DNA from: an uncultured Anaeromyxobacter sp.
GTDB taxonomy: Bacteria > Myxococcota > Myxococcia > Myxococcales > Anaeromyxobacteraceae
Direction of reading: 5' to 3'
Assembly (NCBI GenBank): GCA_903855945.1
Contig: CAIOAK010000165.1
Coordinates: 1-38,736 of the forward strand
Length of the DNA: 38,736 nt
Part shown: piece after piece, positions 6,961 through 15,082 of the stretch
Numbering within the stretch: position 1 is the first letter of the stretch
How the letters are laid out: each line of letters begins with the position of its first letter
Notes under the pieces: generated by a model
What the model was told of the DNA's origin: nothing
Databases searched by the model: none
Seen by the model: only the letters and a program-made list of their open reading frames with translations
Translations under genes and position numbers: made by a program

Positions 6961-7072
6961 GTGACCGTGCTAGGGATCGGGGCGGATCGGAGGTGACCGC
7001 CGTGACCGACATCGAGTCGCGCAGCCCGCTGGAGTCCTGAGGCCGAGAGGCCGGGAAGCCGTGGGCTTCCCC
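6961..7072 (+). promoter_or_regulatory. structured leader of the TusA-DsrE-MetE operon
   Basis: Three copies of GTGACCG occur at 6961, 6993 and 7002, and GGATCGG occurs twice 10 bp apart at 6974 and 6984. Two back-to-back perfect hairpins follow: GGCC-GAGA-GGCC (7041-7052) and GGGAAGCC-GTG-GGCTTCCC (7053-7071). The first gene starts at 7120. It matches no SAM, SAH or cobalamin riboswitch consensus that I can recall. An operator array plus an attenuator-like leader is an inference. Confidence 0.35.
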
Positions 7073-7119
7073 ATCCGCGAGAGATCCTTCCGAAAACCCG
7101 TTCGAGGAGCGTGGTGGCG

Positions 7120-7350
7120 ATGATCCAGCCTGTCCTGTCAGACGATGCTTGGGACGCGGGCGACATGGGCTGCGGCGAGCTGGTATTCCTGCTCTCCCAG
7201 CGCATGCGCGCTCTCGGCCCCGGCAAGGTGCTGGAGCTCACCGCCACCGACCTCGGCGCGCCCCACGACATCCCGGCCTGGTGCCGGCTGACGGAGCACG
7301 CGCTCCTCGACGCATCTCCACCCCGCTACCTCATTCGATCCAGGGAGTGA
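7120..7350 (+). CDS. TusA-like sulfur-carrier protein
   Basis: 76 residues from the ATG at 7120, chosen over the GTGs at 7111 and 7114 because GAGGAG at 7104-7109 is then 10 nt upstream. The TusA/SirA fold is indicated by WDAGDMGCGELV, GKVLELTATDLGAPHDIPAW and the C-terminal RYLIRSRE. The carrier cysteine is retained (Cys18), but the proline of the usual Cys-Pro motif is replaced by Gly. TusA proteins carry persulfide sulfur on this cysteine and pass it to DsrE-type partners or sulfur-using enzymes. The DsrE-like gene starts 4 bp after this stop and a second TusA domain lies in the third gene, so the three products probably act as one relay. The physiological sulfur acceptor is unknown. Confidence 0.8.
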   Translation: MIQPVLSDDAWDAGDMGCGELVFLLSQRMRALGPGKVLELTATDLGAPHDIPAWCRLTEHALLDASPPRYLIRSRE

Positions 7351-7354
7351 CGAC

Positions 7355-7717
7355 ATGGCTGGAAAGCTCTGTGTCTCGATCACGAACGCGAAGAACGATG
7401 CCGACCGCGCCACGGTGGGCTTCGTCGTGGCGAACGCCGCCGTCGGGTCCGCGCAGGAGACGATGGTGTTCCTCTCCACCGAGGCCGTTCGCCTCGCAGT
7501 GAAGGGATACGCCGACGACATCCACGAGGAGGGATTCGCCCCGCTCCGGGACCTCCTCGCCAACTTCGTGAAGGGCGGGGGCAAGATCTTCGTCTGCTCC
7601 CCCTGCTTCAAGAAGAGGGGGCTCGACGAGAAGGCTCTGGTGGAGGGCGCGACCATCGTCGGCGGGGCCAAGGTGGTGGAATTCCTGGCCTCCGGCGCTC
7701 CCTGCATCTCCTACTAG
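7355..7717 (+). CDS. DsrE-family sulfur-relay protein
   Basis: 120 residues, with a GGGAG ribosome site inside the end of the preceding gene. The DsrE/DsrF-like fold is shown by the N-terminal strand CVSITNAKNDADR, FVVANAAVGSAQETMVFLST, the helix VRLAVKGYADD, and KIFVCSPCFKKRGLDE, which carries a vicinal CX2C pair (Cys81, Cys84) where the persulfide-binding cysteine of this family lies. Such proteins accept sulfur from TusA-type carriers. It sits between a TusA-like gene and a TusA-MetE fusion gene with 4 and 10 bp spacing, forming a clear operon. It differs from the Sll0783-like DsrE-fold protein at 5006-5494, which lacks the CX2C pair. Confidence 0.85.
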   Translation: MAGKLCVSITNAKNDADRATVGFVVANAAVGSAQETMVFLSTEAVRLAVKGYADDIHEEGFAPLRDLLANFVKGGGKIFVCSPCFKKRGLDEKALVEGATIVGGAKVVEFLASGAPCISY

Positions 7718-7727
7718 GGAAACTCCC

Positions 7728-9263
7728 GTGGCCTCCGAGAACATCACGGTCCCTCCGCCATCGGCCAGCTTCGACGGCGGGGCTCTCGACTGCGGGAGTG
7801 GCCTGCTCCTGCTCATCCGGCAGCACATCGACCCTCTCCGCGAGGGGCAGATCCTGGAGATCGCCTCGTCCGAGGCATCGGTGTGCGAGGACCTTCCAGC
7901 CTGGTGCCGGATGACCGGCAACGAGCTGGTCTCGGAGGACCGCGGGGAGGGGCGCTACCGGTTCCTGGTCGCGAAGGGGAGGTTCATCCCCACGCAGGTG
8001 TCCTCCGCACCGGAGACGTCTTCACGCCCCCGCATGCCCGGGCGGCAGATCCTGCCGGTCCAGATCCCGGGCTCACTCCCCTCCCCGGCTCCCGTGCCGT
8101 CCATCCCTCCGCTCTCGGTGATGGGAGTCGGGAGCTGGCCCCGTCCTCGCTGGATGATCCAGGCGCTTCACGAGTACCTGGACGGGCGCCTGCCCGAGGC
8201 CGACTTCCAGGCCACGGCGGACGACGCGGTACGGCTGGTGCTCGACGCGCAGGTGGCGGCGGGAGTGGACGTCGTCACCGACGGGGAGCAGCGTCGAGAC
8301 AACTACGCGAGCTTCGTCGCCTCCCGGCTCGACAACTGCCAGCTCGTGCCCATCACGGATCTCATGCCCTACGTGGAGGACCCGGAGGAGTTCGAGCGCG
8401 AGCTCCGGGCCCTCGACGTCCCGGCCGGGAAGGTCCGTCATCCCGCCGTGCTCGGGCCCCTCTCCCGGTCACGCCCCATCGCGGTCCACGAGCTCGACTT
8501 CGCGAGACGGCATACTTCCCTACCCGTGAAGATTGCCCTCCCCGGTCCGTACCTGCTCACCCGGACCATGTGGATGGAGTGCGTCTCGGACATGGCCTAC
8601 GCCGACCGGGAGGCCCTGGCCGAGGACGTCGTGCGCGTCCTCCGCGAGGAGATCCACTTCCTGCTCGCCGCCGGTGCGGCGCTGGTCCAGCTCGACGAGC
8701 CGGTGCTCTCGGAGGTGGTTTTCGGCGGTGCCGTGGCCGGGAACCGCTCGTTCATGTGCGGCGCACTCGGGGCGCGGAGGGACACCCCCGAGGAACTGGC
8801 CTTCGCCGAGGACCTGCTCCTGCGCGTCACGCGCGGCCTACCGGCGGAGCGGCTCGCGATGCACGTGTGCCGGGGCAACTGGACGCCCGACGAGACCGTC
8901 GCGCTCCGCGGGGACTACCGACCGCTCCTGGGCCTGCTGGCCCGCGCGCCGGTCGGAACGCTGTTCCTGGAGATGGCCACCCCGCGAGCGGGAGAGATGG
9001 AGGTCCTCGCCGAGCTCCCCCGCGAGAAGCGCATCGGGGTCGGGGTCGTGAACCAGAAGATCCCGGAGGTCGAGCCCCTCGACGTCGTGCTGGCCCGGGC
9101 GCAGCGCGCCGTGGAGCTCTTCGGGCCGGAGCGTGTGCTCCTCAACCCGGACTGCGGCTTCGCCACCTTCGCCGACAACCCCGTGGCCTCCGCGGAGATC
9201 GCCCGGGGCAAGCTGGCCGTCGCCGTGGAGGCATCGAGGATCCTGCGCGCGCGTCACGGGTGA
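7728..9263 (+). CDS. TusA-like domain fused to MetE-like (core methionine synthase family) methyltransferase
   Basis: 511 residues from a GTG at 7728, with AGGGA 7 nt upstream. Residues about 10-90 are a second TusA-like domain (DGGALDCGSGL with Cys22, ILEIASSEASVCEDLPAWCR, YRFLVAKGRF), again lacking the Cys-Pro proline. After a Pro/Ser-rich linker, residues about 125-505 form a cobalamin-independent methionine synthase C-terminal-type barrel: VMGVGSWPRP, GVDVVTDGEQRRDNY, KIALPGPYLLTRTMW, LVQLDEPVLS. The zinc ligands of MetE are all present: His379 and Cys381 (MHVCRGNW), Glu415 and Cys476 (NPDCGFATF). This family moves a methyl group to a zinc-bound thiol. The MetE N-terminal half is absent, as in 'core-MetE' proteins that take the methyl group from a corrinoid. 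Fusion to a sulfur carrier suggests the thiol or persulfide acceptor is delivered in cis. The exact reaction is unknown. Confidence 0.85.
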   Translation: MASENITVPPPSASFDGGALDCGSGLLLLIRQHIDPLREGQILEIASSEASVCEDLPAWCRMTGNELVSEDRGEGRYRFLVAKGRFIPTQVSSAPETSSRPRMPGRQILPVQIPGSLPSPAPVPSIPPLSVMGVGSWPRPRWMIQALHEYLDGRLPEADFQATADDAVRLVLDAQVAAGVDVVTDGEQRRDNYASFVASRLDNCQLVPITDLMPYVEDPEEFERELRALDVPAGKVRHPAVLGPLSRSRPIAVHELDFARRHTSLPVKIALPGPYLLTRTMWMECVSDMAYADREALAEDVVRVLREEIHFLLAAGAALVQLDEPVLSEVVFGGAVAGNRSFMCGALGARRDTPEELAFAEDLLLRVTRGLPAERLAMHVCRGNWTPDETVALRGDYRPLLGLLARAPVGTLFLEMATPRAGEMEVLAELPREKRIGVGVVNQKIPEVEPLDVVLARAQRAVELFGPERVLLNPDCGFATFADNPVASAEIARGKLAVAVEASRILRARHG

Positions 9264-9292
9264 GCCCGGTCGCCCGCCAAGCGCCCCGCATT

Positions 9293-12157
9293 TCACTCCT
9301 CGTGACTTTCCGTCATCTTCCGGGAGAAGGACGCCTCCAGCTCCGGGATGGCGCGGTCCAGTTCACAGAAGAACCGGGCGGCCAGCTGCCCGGTCAGCGG
9401 GTCGTCTCCGCGGGCCGCCGCCTCGAGGGCCCTGCACGTGTCCGCCGCGACCAGCGCACCCACGGCGCTCAGCGACGACTTGAACTTGTGCGCCATTCGG
9501 GCCACCGAGGCATGGTCCTCCCGTTCGACCGCGTGCCGCAGATGGGCGCGCTCCGATTCCATCGTCTGGAGCTGCGCTCCGGTGATCTCCCGGCGGAGGT
9601 TCTCGTCCCCACCGCAGTATTCCAGCGCCTTCTTGGAATCGATCGGGGGGCGGCTCAGGCGGTGCTCACAGTCCTCGTAGGCAAGATTCGGGCAGGTCCG
9701 GCATGCCTCGAATCTTCGTAGGTTCACCACCCCCGGGAGGCCGAGCCTCCCGTCCGCGGCCAGCTGGGCGCCGGCCACTGCGGCCTCCAGCGCTGCGGGC
9801 GTGAAGGGCTTCGAAAGGTACGCGTCGGCGCCCGCGGCGAGGCACTCCTCTCGGTCCCCCACCATCGCCTGTGCGGTCACCGCCACCAGCCACAGGTGTC
9901 CTCCGGATTCCTTTTCCCGGAACCGCAGCCTGCGCGTGGCCTCGAGCCCATCCATCTCGGGCATCTGGATGTCCATGAGCACGACGTCGAAGGGCTCTTG
10001 CGCCAGGAGGTAGAGCGCCTCCCTGCCGTCCTTCGCCACCCGGATGGTGTGCCCGGCCGCCTGGAGGATGCGCGTGGCGAGGAGCCGGTTCACCGGGTTG
10101 TCCTCGGCGAGCAGGATGCGGCGAGCGTTCCCCGTTCCGGAAAGGGCTCCGGCCCGGGACGGCTCGTCCTGCCGGGCTTCGGTGACCGGCTGCGCCTCCC
10201 TGGAGACCGGCAGGCGCAGCGTCATCCGGAACATGCTCCCGCGGCCAGGCACGCTCTCCACGGTCACGCGTCCACCCATCCATTCCGCCAGCTCCCGGGA
10301 GATGGCGAGCCCCAGGCCCGTGCCACCGAACCGGCGAGAGATCGATCCGTCCGCCTGGCTGAAGGGAATGAAGAGCCTGGAGATGGCTTCCCGGGTGAGC
10401 CCGATCCCGCTGTCGCGGACCTCGAAGGCGATCTCGGCCTCGCCGGAGGCGGTGATCCTCCCCCCGACACGGAGGGACACGTATCCCGATTCGGTGAACT
10501 TCACGGCGTTGGAGAGGAAGTTGTCGATCACCTGCCCGATCTTCCAGGGATCGCCGAGGAGGGAATCCGGGGTCCCGCTCACGACCTCCTTCGAGAAGCG
10601 CAGACCCTTCTTCTCCGCAGCCAGGACGAACGGAGTGGCGATGCGGTCCACGGCGGCGGCCAGCGAAAAACACTCCACGTGAATGTCGAACTGCCTCGCC
10701 TCGATCCTGGACAGGTCGAGGATGTTAGAGACGAGGTGCAGGAGCGTCTGTGCGGAGGCCTTCGCCGTTTCGACGCACTCCCGCTGCTCGTTCGAGAGGG
10801 GCGTGCGGAGCACGAGTTCCTGCATCCCGATCACGCCGTTCAAGGGCGTGCGGATCTCATGGCTCATGTTGGCGAGGAAGTCCGACTTGGCCCGGGAGGC
10901 CTGGACCGCGGCCTCCTTCGCCTCGGCGAGGCTCTCCTCGGCCCTCTTTCGATCGGTGATGTCGATGACGATCGCCGCGTATCTCTCCACCTTCCCGTCC
11001 GGGCCGAGCATCCTCCGCCCCCGGGAGAGCAGCCACCGATCCTTCTCCGTCCCACCCGAAACGCGGTACTCCAGCTCGAAATCGGTCCCGCCCTTCACCG
11101 CCACGGCCAGGGTGGCCTCCGTGGCCTCCCGGTCCAGCGGGTGAACCGAATCGAGCCACGTCGCGTAGGTGGCCGGGCGCCCGTTCCGCTCGATGCCGTG
11201 GAGCGCCCAGAGAGATTCGGACCAGACGTTCTCGTTGGTCCGGAGGTCCCACACCCACATGCCGGCGAGCGCCGCGTCGAGCGCCAACCGGAGGCGCTCG
11301 GCCCCTTCGTCCACGAGCCTGGTCAGGTGGAACCTCTCCGTCACGTCCTGGATGGTCCCGACCATGCGCAAGGGCTGGTCATCCGACGCTTCCACCCGTT
11401 CGCCGCGCCCTTCCAGGATCCGCTTCGTCCCGTCCGGGCGCACGATGCGGAACGTGATCGCGCCTGGGCCTTCTCCGGCTTCACAGGCCCTCATCCACTC
11501 CGTCATCTCCTTCCGGTCATCGGCGTGGAGGAGATCCAGGAGGTCGTTGCCTCGCGGAGGGGATGCGCCGAAGGGAACCCCGAAGATCCGATAGGCCTCC
11601 TCGGTCCACTGGCGGACGCCGCTGGAGAGATCGAGGGACCAGGCCCCGACGTGGGCGATGCGCTGGGACTGGGCGAGGACGTACTCCCGCTCGCGGGTCG
11701 CCATCTCGGCCCGCTTCCGGTCACTGACGTCGCTCAGCACGACGCGGATCGCCGAACCGGCGTAGGCGTCGGGCGTGGGCATGCAATCGAGATGGGCGTG
11801 GAAGCTGGTGCCGTCGGCGCGCCGGAAGACCTGCTCGCAGGACTTTCGCTCGCCGTCCCGGATGGCGGCGCGGCAGCAATGGTGCCCATCGGACCTGATG
11901 CCCTCATTCATCAGGCTCTCGAATCCACGGCCCTGGAGCTTCCCCCGCTCGATGCCCAGGAGCGAGGCCGCGGTCAGGTTCGCGTCCTGGATCTCCCAGG
12001 AGCCCGAGAGGGTGAGATACCCGACCGGAGCGAAGTCGTAGAGCTCGACGTACTTGTCCCGGGCCGCCAGCAGCGCGACCTGGGCTTGACGCAGCTCCTC
12101 GTTCTGGGCCTCCAGCTCGCTCCGTTGGGCGTCGAGCTCGTGAAGCAACCTGGCCAC
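9293..12157 (-). CDS. multi-PAS hybrid histidine kinase with receiver and HPt domains
   Basis: About 954 residues if the GTG at 12157 is used. The frame stays open to 12376, but that part crosses an AT-rich promoter-like patch; upstream alternatives lack a ribosome site. Order: short coiled coil (HELDAQRSELEAQNEELRQAQ-like) at 1-35, three PAS domains (about 35-150, 150-270, 280-400), HisKA with phospho-acceptor His near 430 (SHEIRTPLNG), HATPase (NFLSNAVKF, DSGIGL, GGTGLGLAIS), receiver with Asp near 727 (VLMDIQMPEMDG), and a C-terminal HPt domain with His near 888 (MAHKFKSSLSAVG). No membrane segment is seen, so it is probably a cytoplasmic sensor. Between receiver and HPt lies a CX2CX7C cluster (FEACRTCPNLAYEDC), which is unusual. 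It is convergent with the TusA-MetE gene (29 bp apart) and paralogous to the next kinase. No partner regulator is nearby. Confidence 0.88.
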   Translation of the reverse strand: MARLLHELDAQRSELEAQNEELRQAQVALLAARDKYVELYDFAPVGYLTLSGSWEIQDANLTAASLLGIERGKLQGRGFESLMNEGIRSDGHHCCRAAIRDGERKSCEQVFRRADGTSFHAHLDCMPTPDAYAGSAIRVVLSDVSDRKRAEMATREREYVLAQSQRIAHVGAWSLDLSSGVRQWTEEAYRIFGVPFGASPPRGNDLLDLLHADDRKEMTEWMRACEAGEGPGAITFRIVRPDGTKRILEGRGERVEASDDQPLRMVGTIQDVTERFHLTRLVDEGAERLRLALDAALAGMWVWDLRTNENVWSESLWALHGIERNGRPATYATWLDSVHPLDREATEATLAVAVKGGTDFELEYRVSGGTEKDRWLLSRGRRMLGPDGKVERYAAIVIDITDRKRAEESLAEAKEAAVQASRAKSDFLANMSHEIRTPLNGVIGMQELVLRTPLSNEQRECVETAKASAQTLLHLVSNILDLSRIEARQFDIHVECFSLAAAVDRIATPFVLAAEKKGLRFSKEVVSGTPDSLLGDPWKIGQVIDNFLSNAVKFTESGYVSLRVGGRITASGEAEIAFEVRDSGIGLTREAISRLFIPFSQADGSISRRFGGTGLGLAISRELAEWMGGRVTVESVPGRGSMFRMTLRLPVSREAQPVTEARQDEPSRAGALSGTGNARRILLAEDNPVNRLLATRILQAAGHTIRVAKDGREALYLLAQEPFDVVLMDIQMPEMDGLEATRRLRFREKESGGHLWLVAVTAQAMVGDREECLAAGADAYLSKPFTPAALEAAVAGAQLAADGRLGLPGVVNLRRFEACRTCPNLAYEDCEHRLSRPPIDSKKALEYCGGDENLRREITGAQLQTMESERAHLRHAVEREDHASVARMAHKFKSSLSAVGALVAADTCRALEAAARGDDPLTGQLAARFFCELDRAIPELEASFSRKMTESHEE

Positions 12158-12682
12158 GGGCTGGTTCGCCTCGGTTGACGGTGTTTTCGTTCTCAGACGC
12201 CCCTCCGCTCCTGATTCGCGGATACGTAACAGCCCTCGGGGGGGGCGAACAAGGGGCCGCGGCGTGCATTCAGGCGAAAAGGCCGACACGCAACATATAC
12301 TGAGAGTTTCACATACTATTAGTTCAATGTTCGTTTCGGGTTTCGGCCCACGGGCCACCTCCCGCACGCGTGCCACGGCGGCGGTCGCCGTTCGTGTGTT
12401 ACTTGTAGTGAAGACAAGTTACCGCCGGGGTTTCGTGGCACATCGAATGGGGAGCGAGAAGGAAGCCGATCCGGTAGGCCCATCGAGGTGCAGACGAACG
12501 TGGTCGCGATCACGACCGTGTAATCACTTCGGGTAATACGGAGGCGCTGGCTATCCCGCGCTGCTGCTTCACGGCCGGGACGGCGGAGTCGAGGACCTTG
12601 GGGCGCCTCTCGGGGGGGGCAGATGGCGGACTCATGCGTGATGTCGGCGACCGGCCACCGCGGGTCGCGGCGGCGCCCCGCG
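12158..12682. other. intergenic region between the two hybrid kinase genes
   Basis: About 525 bp with no credible gene. An AT-rich island at about 12290-12335 on a GC-rich background probably contains the promoter of the downstream kinase (minus strand), but I cannot assign exact boxes. An inverted repeat ACTTGT-AGTGAAG-ACAAGT at 12401-12419 could be an operator. No clear terminator for the upstream kinase is visible. Confidence 0.4.
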
Positions 12683-14881
12683 TCACGCTCGCGCGCCTTC
12701 GGGGAACTGGGCTCCGGTCACCGCGGCTTCCAGCGCTGCAGGCGTGTACGGCTTCGCAAGGTAATCGTCGGCGCCCAGGGCGAAGCACTCTTCCCGGTCC
12801 CCGCTCATCGCCTGCGCCGTCACCGCCACGACCCACAGATGACCTCCGGATTCCTTCTCACGGAAGCGGAGCCGCCGCAGAGCCTCCAGTCCATCCATCT
12901 CCGGCATCTGGACGTCCATCAGGACCAGATCGAAGTGCTCCTTCTCCATGAACTGGAGCGCCTGCCGTCCGTCTCCCGCCACCGTCACCGAATGCCCGGA
13001 TTGCTGGAGCAGCCGGGTCGCGAGGAACTGGTTCACCGGGTTGTCCTCGGCGAGGAGGATGTGCCGGGGCTGCGCCCGGACGGCGCCCGTGGCGGGAGAA
13101 GACCCTGGCCTCCGAGGTGCGGCCGCAGCGCTCTGCGCCTCCCCGGACGTGGGAAGGCGGACGTTCAGCTCGAACGTGCTGCCGTGTCCAGGCACGCTCT
13201 TCACGCCGATGAAGCCCCCCATCATCTCGGCGATCTGTCTGGAGATGGAGAGGCCGAGACCCGTTCCGCCGAAGCGACGGGAGATCGAGCCGTCGGCCTG
13301 GGTGAACGGGGCGAAGAGGCGGGAGACCGCCTCGCGTTCGATGCCGATGCCGGTGTCCTGGACCGCGAAGGTGATGTCGGCGTTCCCGTCGGCGCGGGTC
13401 GATCCCTCGACGCGAACGGATACCTCGCCCCGTTCGGTGAACTTCACCGCGTTCGACAGGAAGTTGTTCAGGATCTGCCCGAGCCGCCAGGAGTCGCCCA
13501 CGAGCAGGTCCGGCGTCCCCTCGGAGATCTTCACCGAGAACTGGAGCCCCTTCCGCTCCGCGGCGAGCGCGGCCGGTCGCGCCACGCGGTTCACCACGGC
13601 ACGAACGGAGAACCCGTGCGGGTCCAGCTGGAGCTGCCTGGCCTCGATCTTGGACAGGTCGAGAACGTCCGAGATCAGGTGGAGGAGTGTCTGGGCCGAG
13701 TCGGTGGCGGTGGCCACGTACTCCCGCTGCTCGTCCGAGAGGGGCGTGCGGAGAAGGAGTTCCTGCATTCCGATCACGCCATTCAGCGGGGTCCGGATCT
13801 CGTGGCTCATGTTGGCCAGGAAGGCGGACTTGGACCGGGAAGCGTCCTCCGCTGCCCGCTTCGCCTCGGCGAGCCTCTCCCCCGCTGCTTTGCGATCGGT
13901 GATGTCCTGGAGGAAACACACCATCACCTCCCGGCCGCCACCGAGGAAGGTGACGCTGACCTCGACGTCGATCAGTCGTCCGTCCTTTCGTCGGTGGCGT
14001 GTCTCGAAGCGTCCCCCGCCCGATCTCCGGATCTCTCCGGTGCGCGCGGCCGTCTCGGCGGGAGACTCGGCCGCCTCCACGTCCGGGATGCGCATCTGCA
14101 GGAGTTCCTCGCGGCTGTAGCCGGACATCGAGCAGTAGGCTGGGTTGACGTCGAGGAACCTTCCCTGCGGGTCCACGAGCCAGAAGGCGTCGAGCGCAGT
14201 CTCCAGGACCGTTCGACTGTATGCCTCCGCAGCCCGGAGTGCCGACTCGCGCTCCAGCGCGGCCTTCTCGGCCTCGGCGAGCCGGAGCATGTCCAGGTAG
14301 GTGGCGCGACGCCGCCGGTGCATGCGCCAGGAGACGTAGGCGCCGATTCCGTTTCCCGCGATCCAGGTGCTGACGATCAGCGCCCAGCCGTTGTAGTGGG
14401 GGGGCGCCCGAAACAGGATGAGCCAGGTGAATGCGCCTGCCGTGACCAGCCCGACCGACACCACCTGGAACCCGAAGCGGGTCTGGAACATCGCCCACAG
14501 GGACATCGAGGCCACGATCTCGGCCAGCAAGGGCATGAAGTAGTCGGCCGGACGGATGGACTGGACAGCGATGCCGCGGAGCGCGAAGGCGGCCGCCCAG
14601 GCCACGACCCAGCCATCCAGGACCGCCGGCCGTCGGGTCCGCAGGAGCGACCAGATGGTGGCGATGCCGATGATGACGAGCGCAGCACGGACGGAGAGCA
14701 CTCCCACCAGGGCCGAGCGGGTCGTCGCAAAGGTGAAATCGCTCACGGCGCCCAGCGGGATGATCAGCGTGGCGATGGCGATGAACGCCGCCGCGACCCG
14801 AGCATCCTCGCGCAGGGAGCTTTCGCGAAAGGCCCTCTCGAGTTCCGGGGGGCATAGGGCAGCGCTCCGTAGTTCACTCAT
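12683..14881 (-). CDS. membrane-anchored hybrid histidine kinase (PAS-HisKA-HATPase-REC)
   Basis: 732 residues from the ATG at 14881, chosen over the in-frame start at 14941 because GGAAGG lies about 6 nt upstream. Residues about 29-190 hold six predicted membrane helices (for example FIAIATLIIPLGAV, VVAWAAAFALRGIAV, VSVGLVTAGAFTWLILF), an integral sensory module of unknown ligand. Then a PAS domain (TVLETALDAFWLVDPQGRFLD) at about 225-335, HisKA with His near 358 (SHEIRTPLNGVIGMQE), HATPase (NFLSNAVKFTE, DTGIGI, GGTGLGLSIS) and a receiver domain with Asp near 654 (VLMDVQMPEMDG) ending in AKPYTPAAL. There is no HPt domain, so phosphate may pass to the HPt of the neighbouring kinase or to one elsewhere. 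From HisKA to receiver it is very similar to the adjacent kinase, suggesting a local duplication. It is divergent from the arginine deiminase gene. Confidence 0.9.
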   Translation of the reverse strand: MSELRSAALCPPELERAFRESSLREDARVAAAFIAIATLIIPLGAVSDFTFATTRSALVGVLSVRAALVIIGIATIWSLLRTRRPAVLDGWVVAWAAAFALRGIAVQSIRPADYFMPLLAEIVASMSLWAMFQTRFGFQVVSVGLVTAGAFTWLILFRAPPHYNGWALIVSTWIAGNGIGAYVSWRMHRRRRATYLDMLRLAEAEKAALERESALRAAEAYSRTVLETALDAFWLVDPQGRFLDVNPAYCSMSGYSREELLQMRIPDVEAAESPAETAARTGEIRRSGGGRFETRHRRKDGRLIDVEVSVTFLGGGREVMVCFLQDITDRKAAGERLAEAKRAAEDASRSKSAFLANMSHEIRTPLNGVIGMQELLLRTPLSDEQREYVATATDSAQTLLHLISDVLDLSKIEARQLQLDPHGFSVRAVVNRVARPAALAAERKGLQFSVKISEGTPDLLVGDSWRLGQILNNFLSNAVKFTERGEVSVRVEGSTRADGNADITFAVQDTGIGIEREAVSRLFAPFTQADGSISRRFGGTGLGLSISRQIAEMMGGFIGVKSVPGHGSTFELNVRLPTSGEAQSAAAAPRRPGSSPATGAVRAQPRHILLAEDNPVNQFLATRLLQQSGHSVTVAGDGRQALQFMEKEHFDLVLMDVQMPEMDGLEALRRLRFREKESGGHLWVVAVTAQAMSGDREECFALGADDYLAKPYTPAALEAAVTGAQFPEGARA

Positions 14882-14942
14882 CGTGACCTTCCGCCGTATT
14901 CCGGGAGGGGTGCTCGATCCGATACAGGTGCCTTTAACCACG

Positions 14943-15056
14943 GGGGCGGCCGCTCGTCACCTCCGATTGCGCCTTTTCTTCAAGGATCTCGGGCCTTGAG
15001 ACGACCACACACGAAATGCACCCGTCCGGGGATGGACACGGGCTCGACAGGCGCGG
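14943..15056 (+). repeat. copy A of a duplicated intergenic element
   Basis: Shares an ordered set of segments with 18800-18914: GGGGCGGCCGC, then TGC(G/A)CCTTTT(T)CTTCAA, then 39 bp with 32 identities ending in GGACAC(G/A)GGCTCGACAGGC. Spacing differs by only a few bases. It lies upstream of the exported arginine deiminase gene on the plus strand. Function unknown; see the matching copy. Confidence 0.55.
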
Positions 15057-15082
15057 GTCGGGACCCCGAGTTGCGGACCAGG

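Noticed and set aside
6961-7110. SAM, SAH or cobalamin riboswitch in front of the MetE-like operon
   Set aside because: The conserved core sequences of those riboswitches, as I remember them, are absent; only generic hairpins and repeats are present.
9896-12178. 760-codon plus-strand frame opposite the soluble kinase
   Set aside because: Antisense shadow of a kinase with all domain motifs intact.
12623-14857. 744-codon plus-strand frame opposite the membrane kinase
   Set aside because: Same reasoning; no ribosome site or domain.
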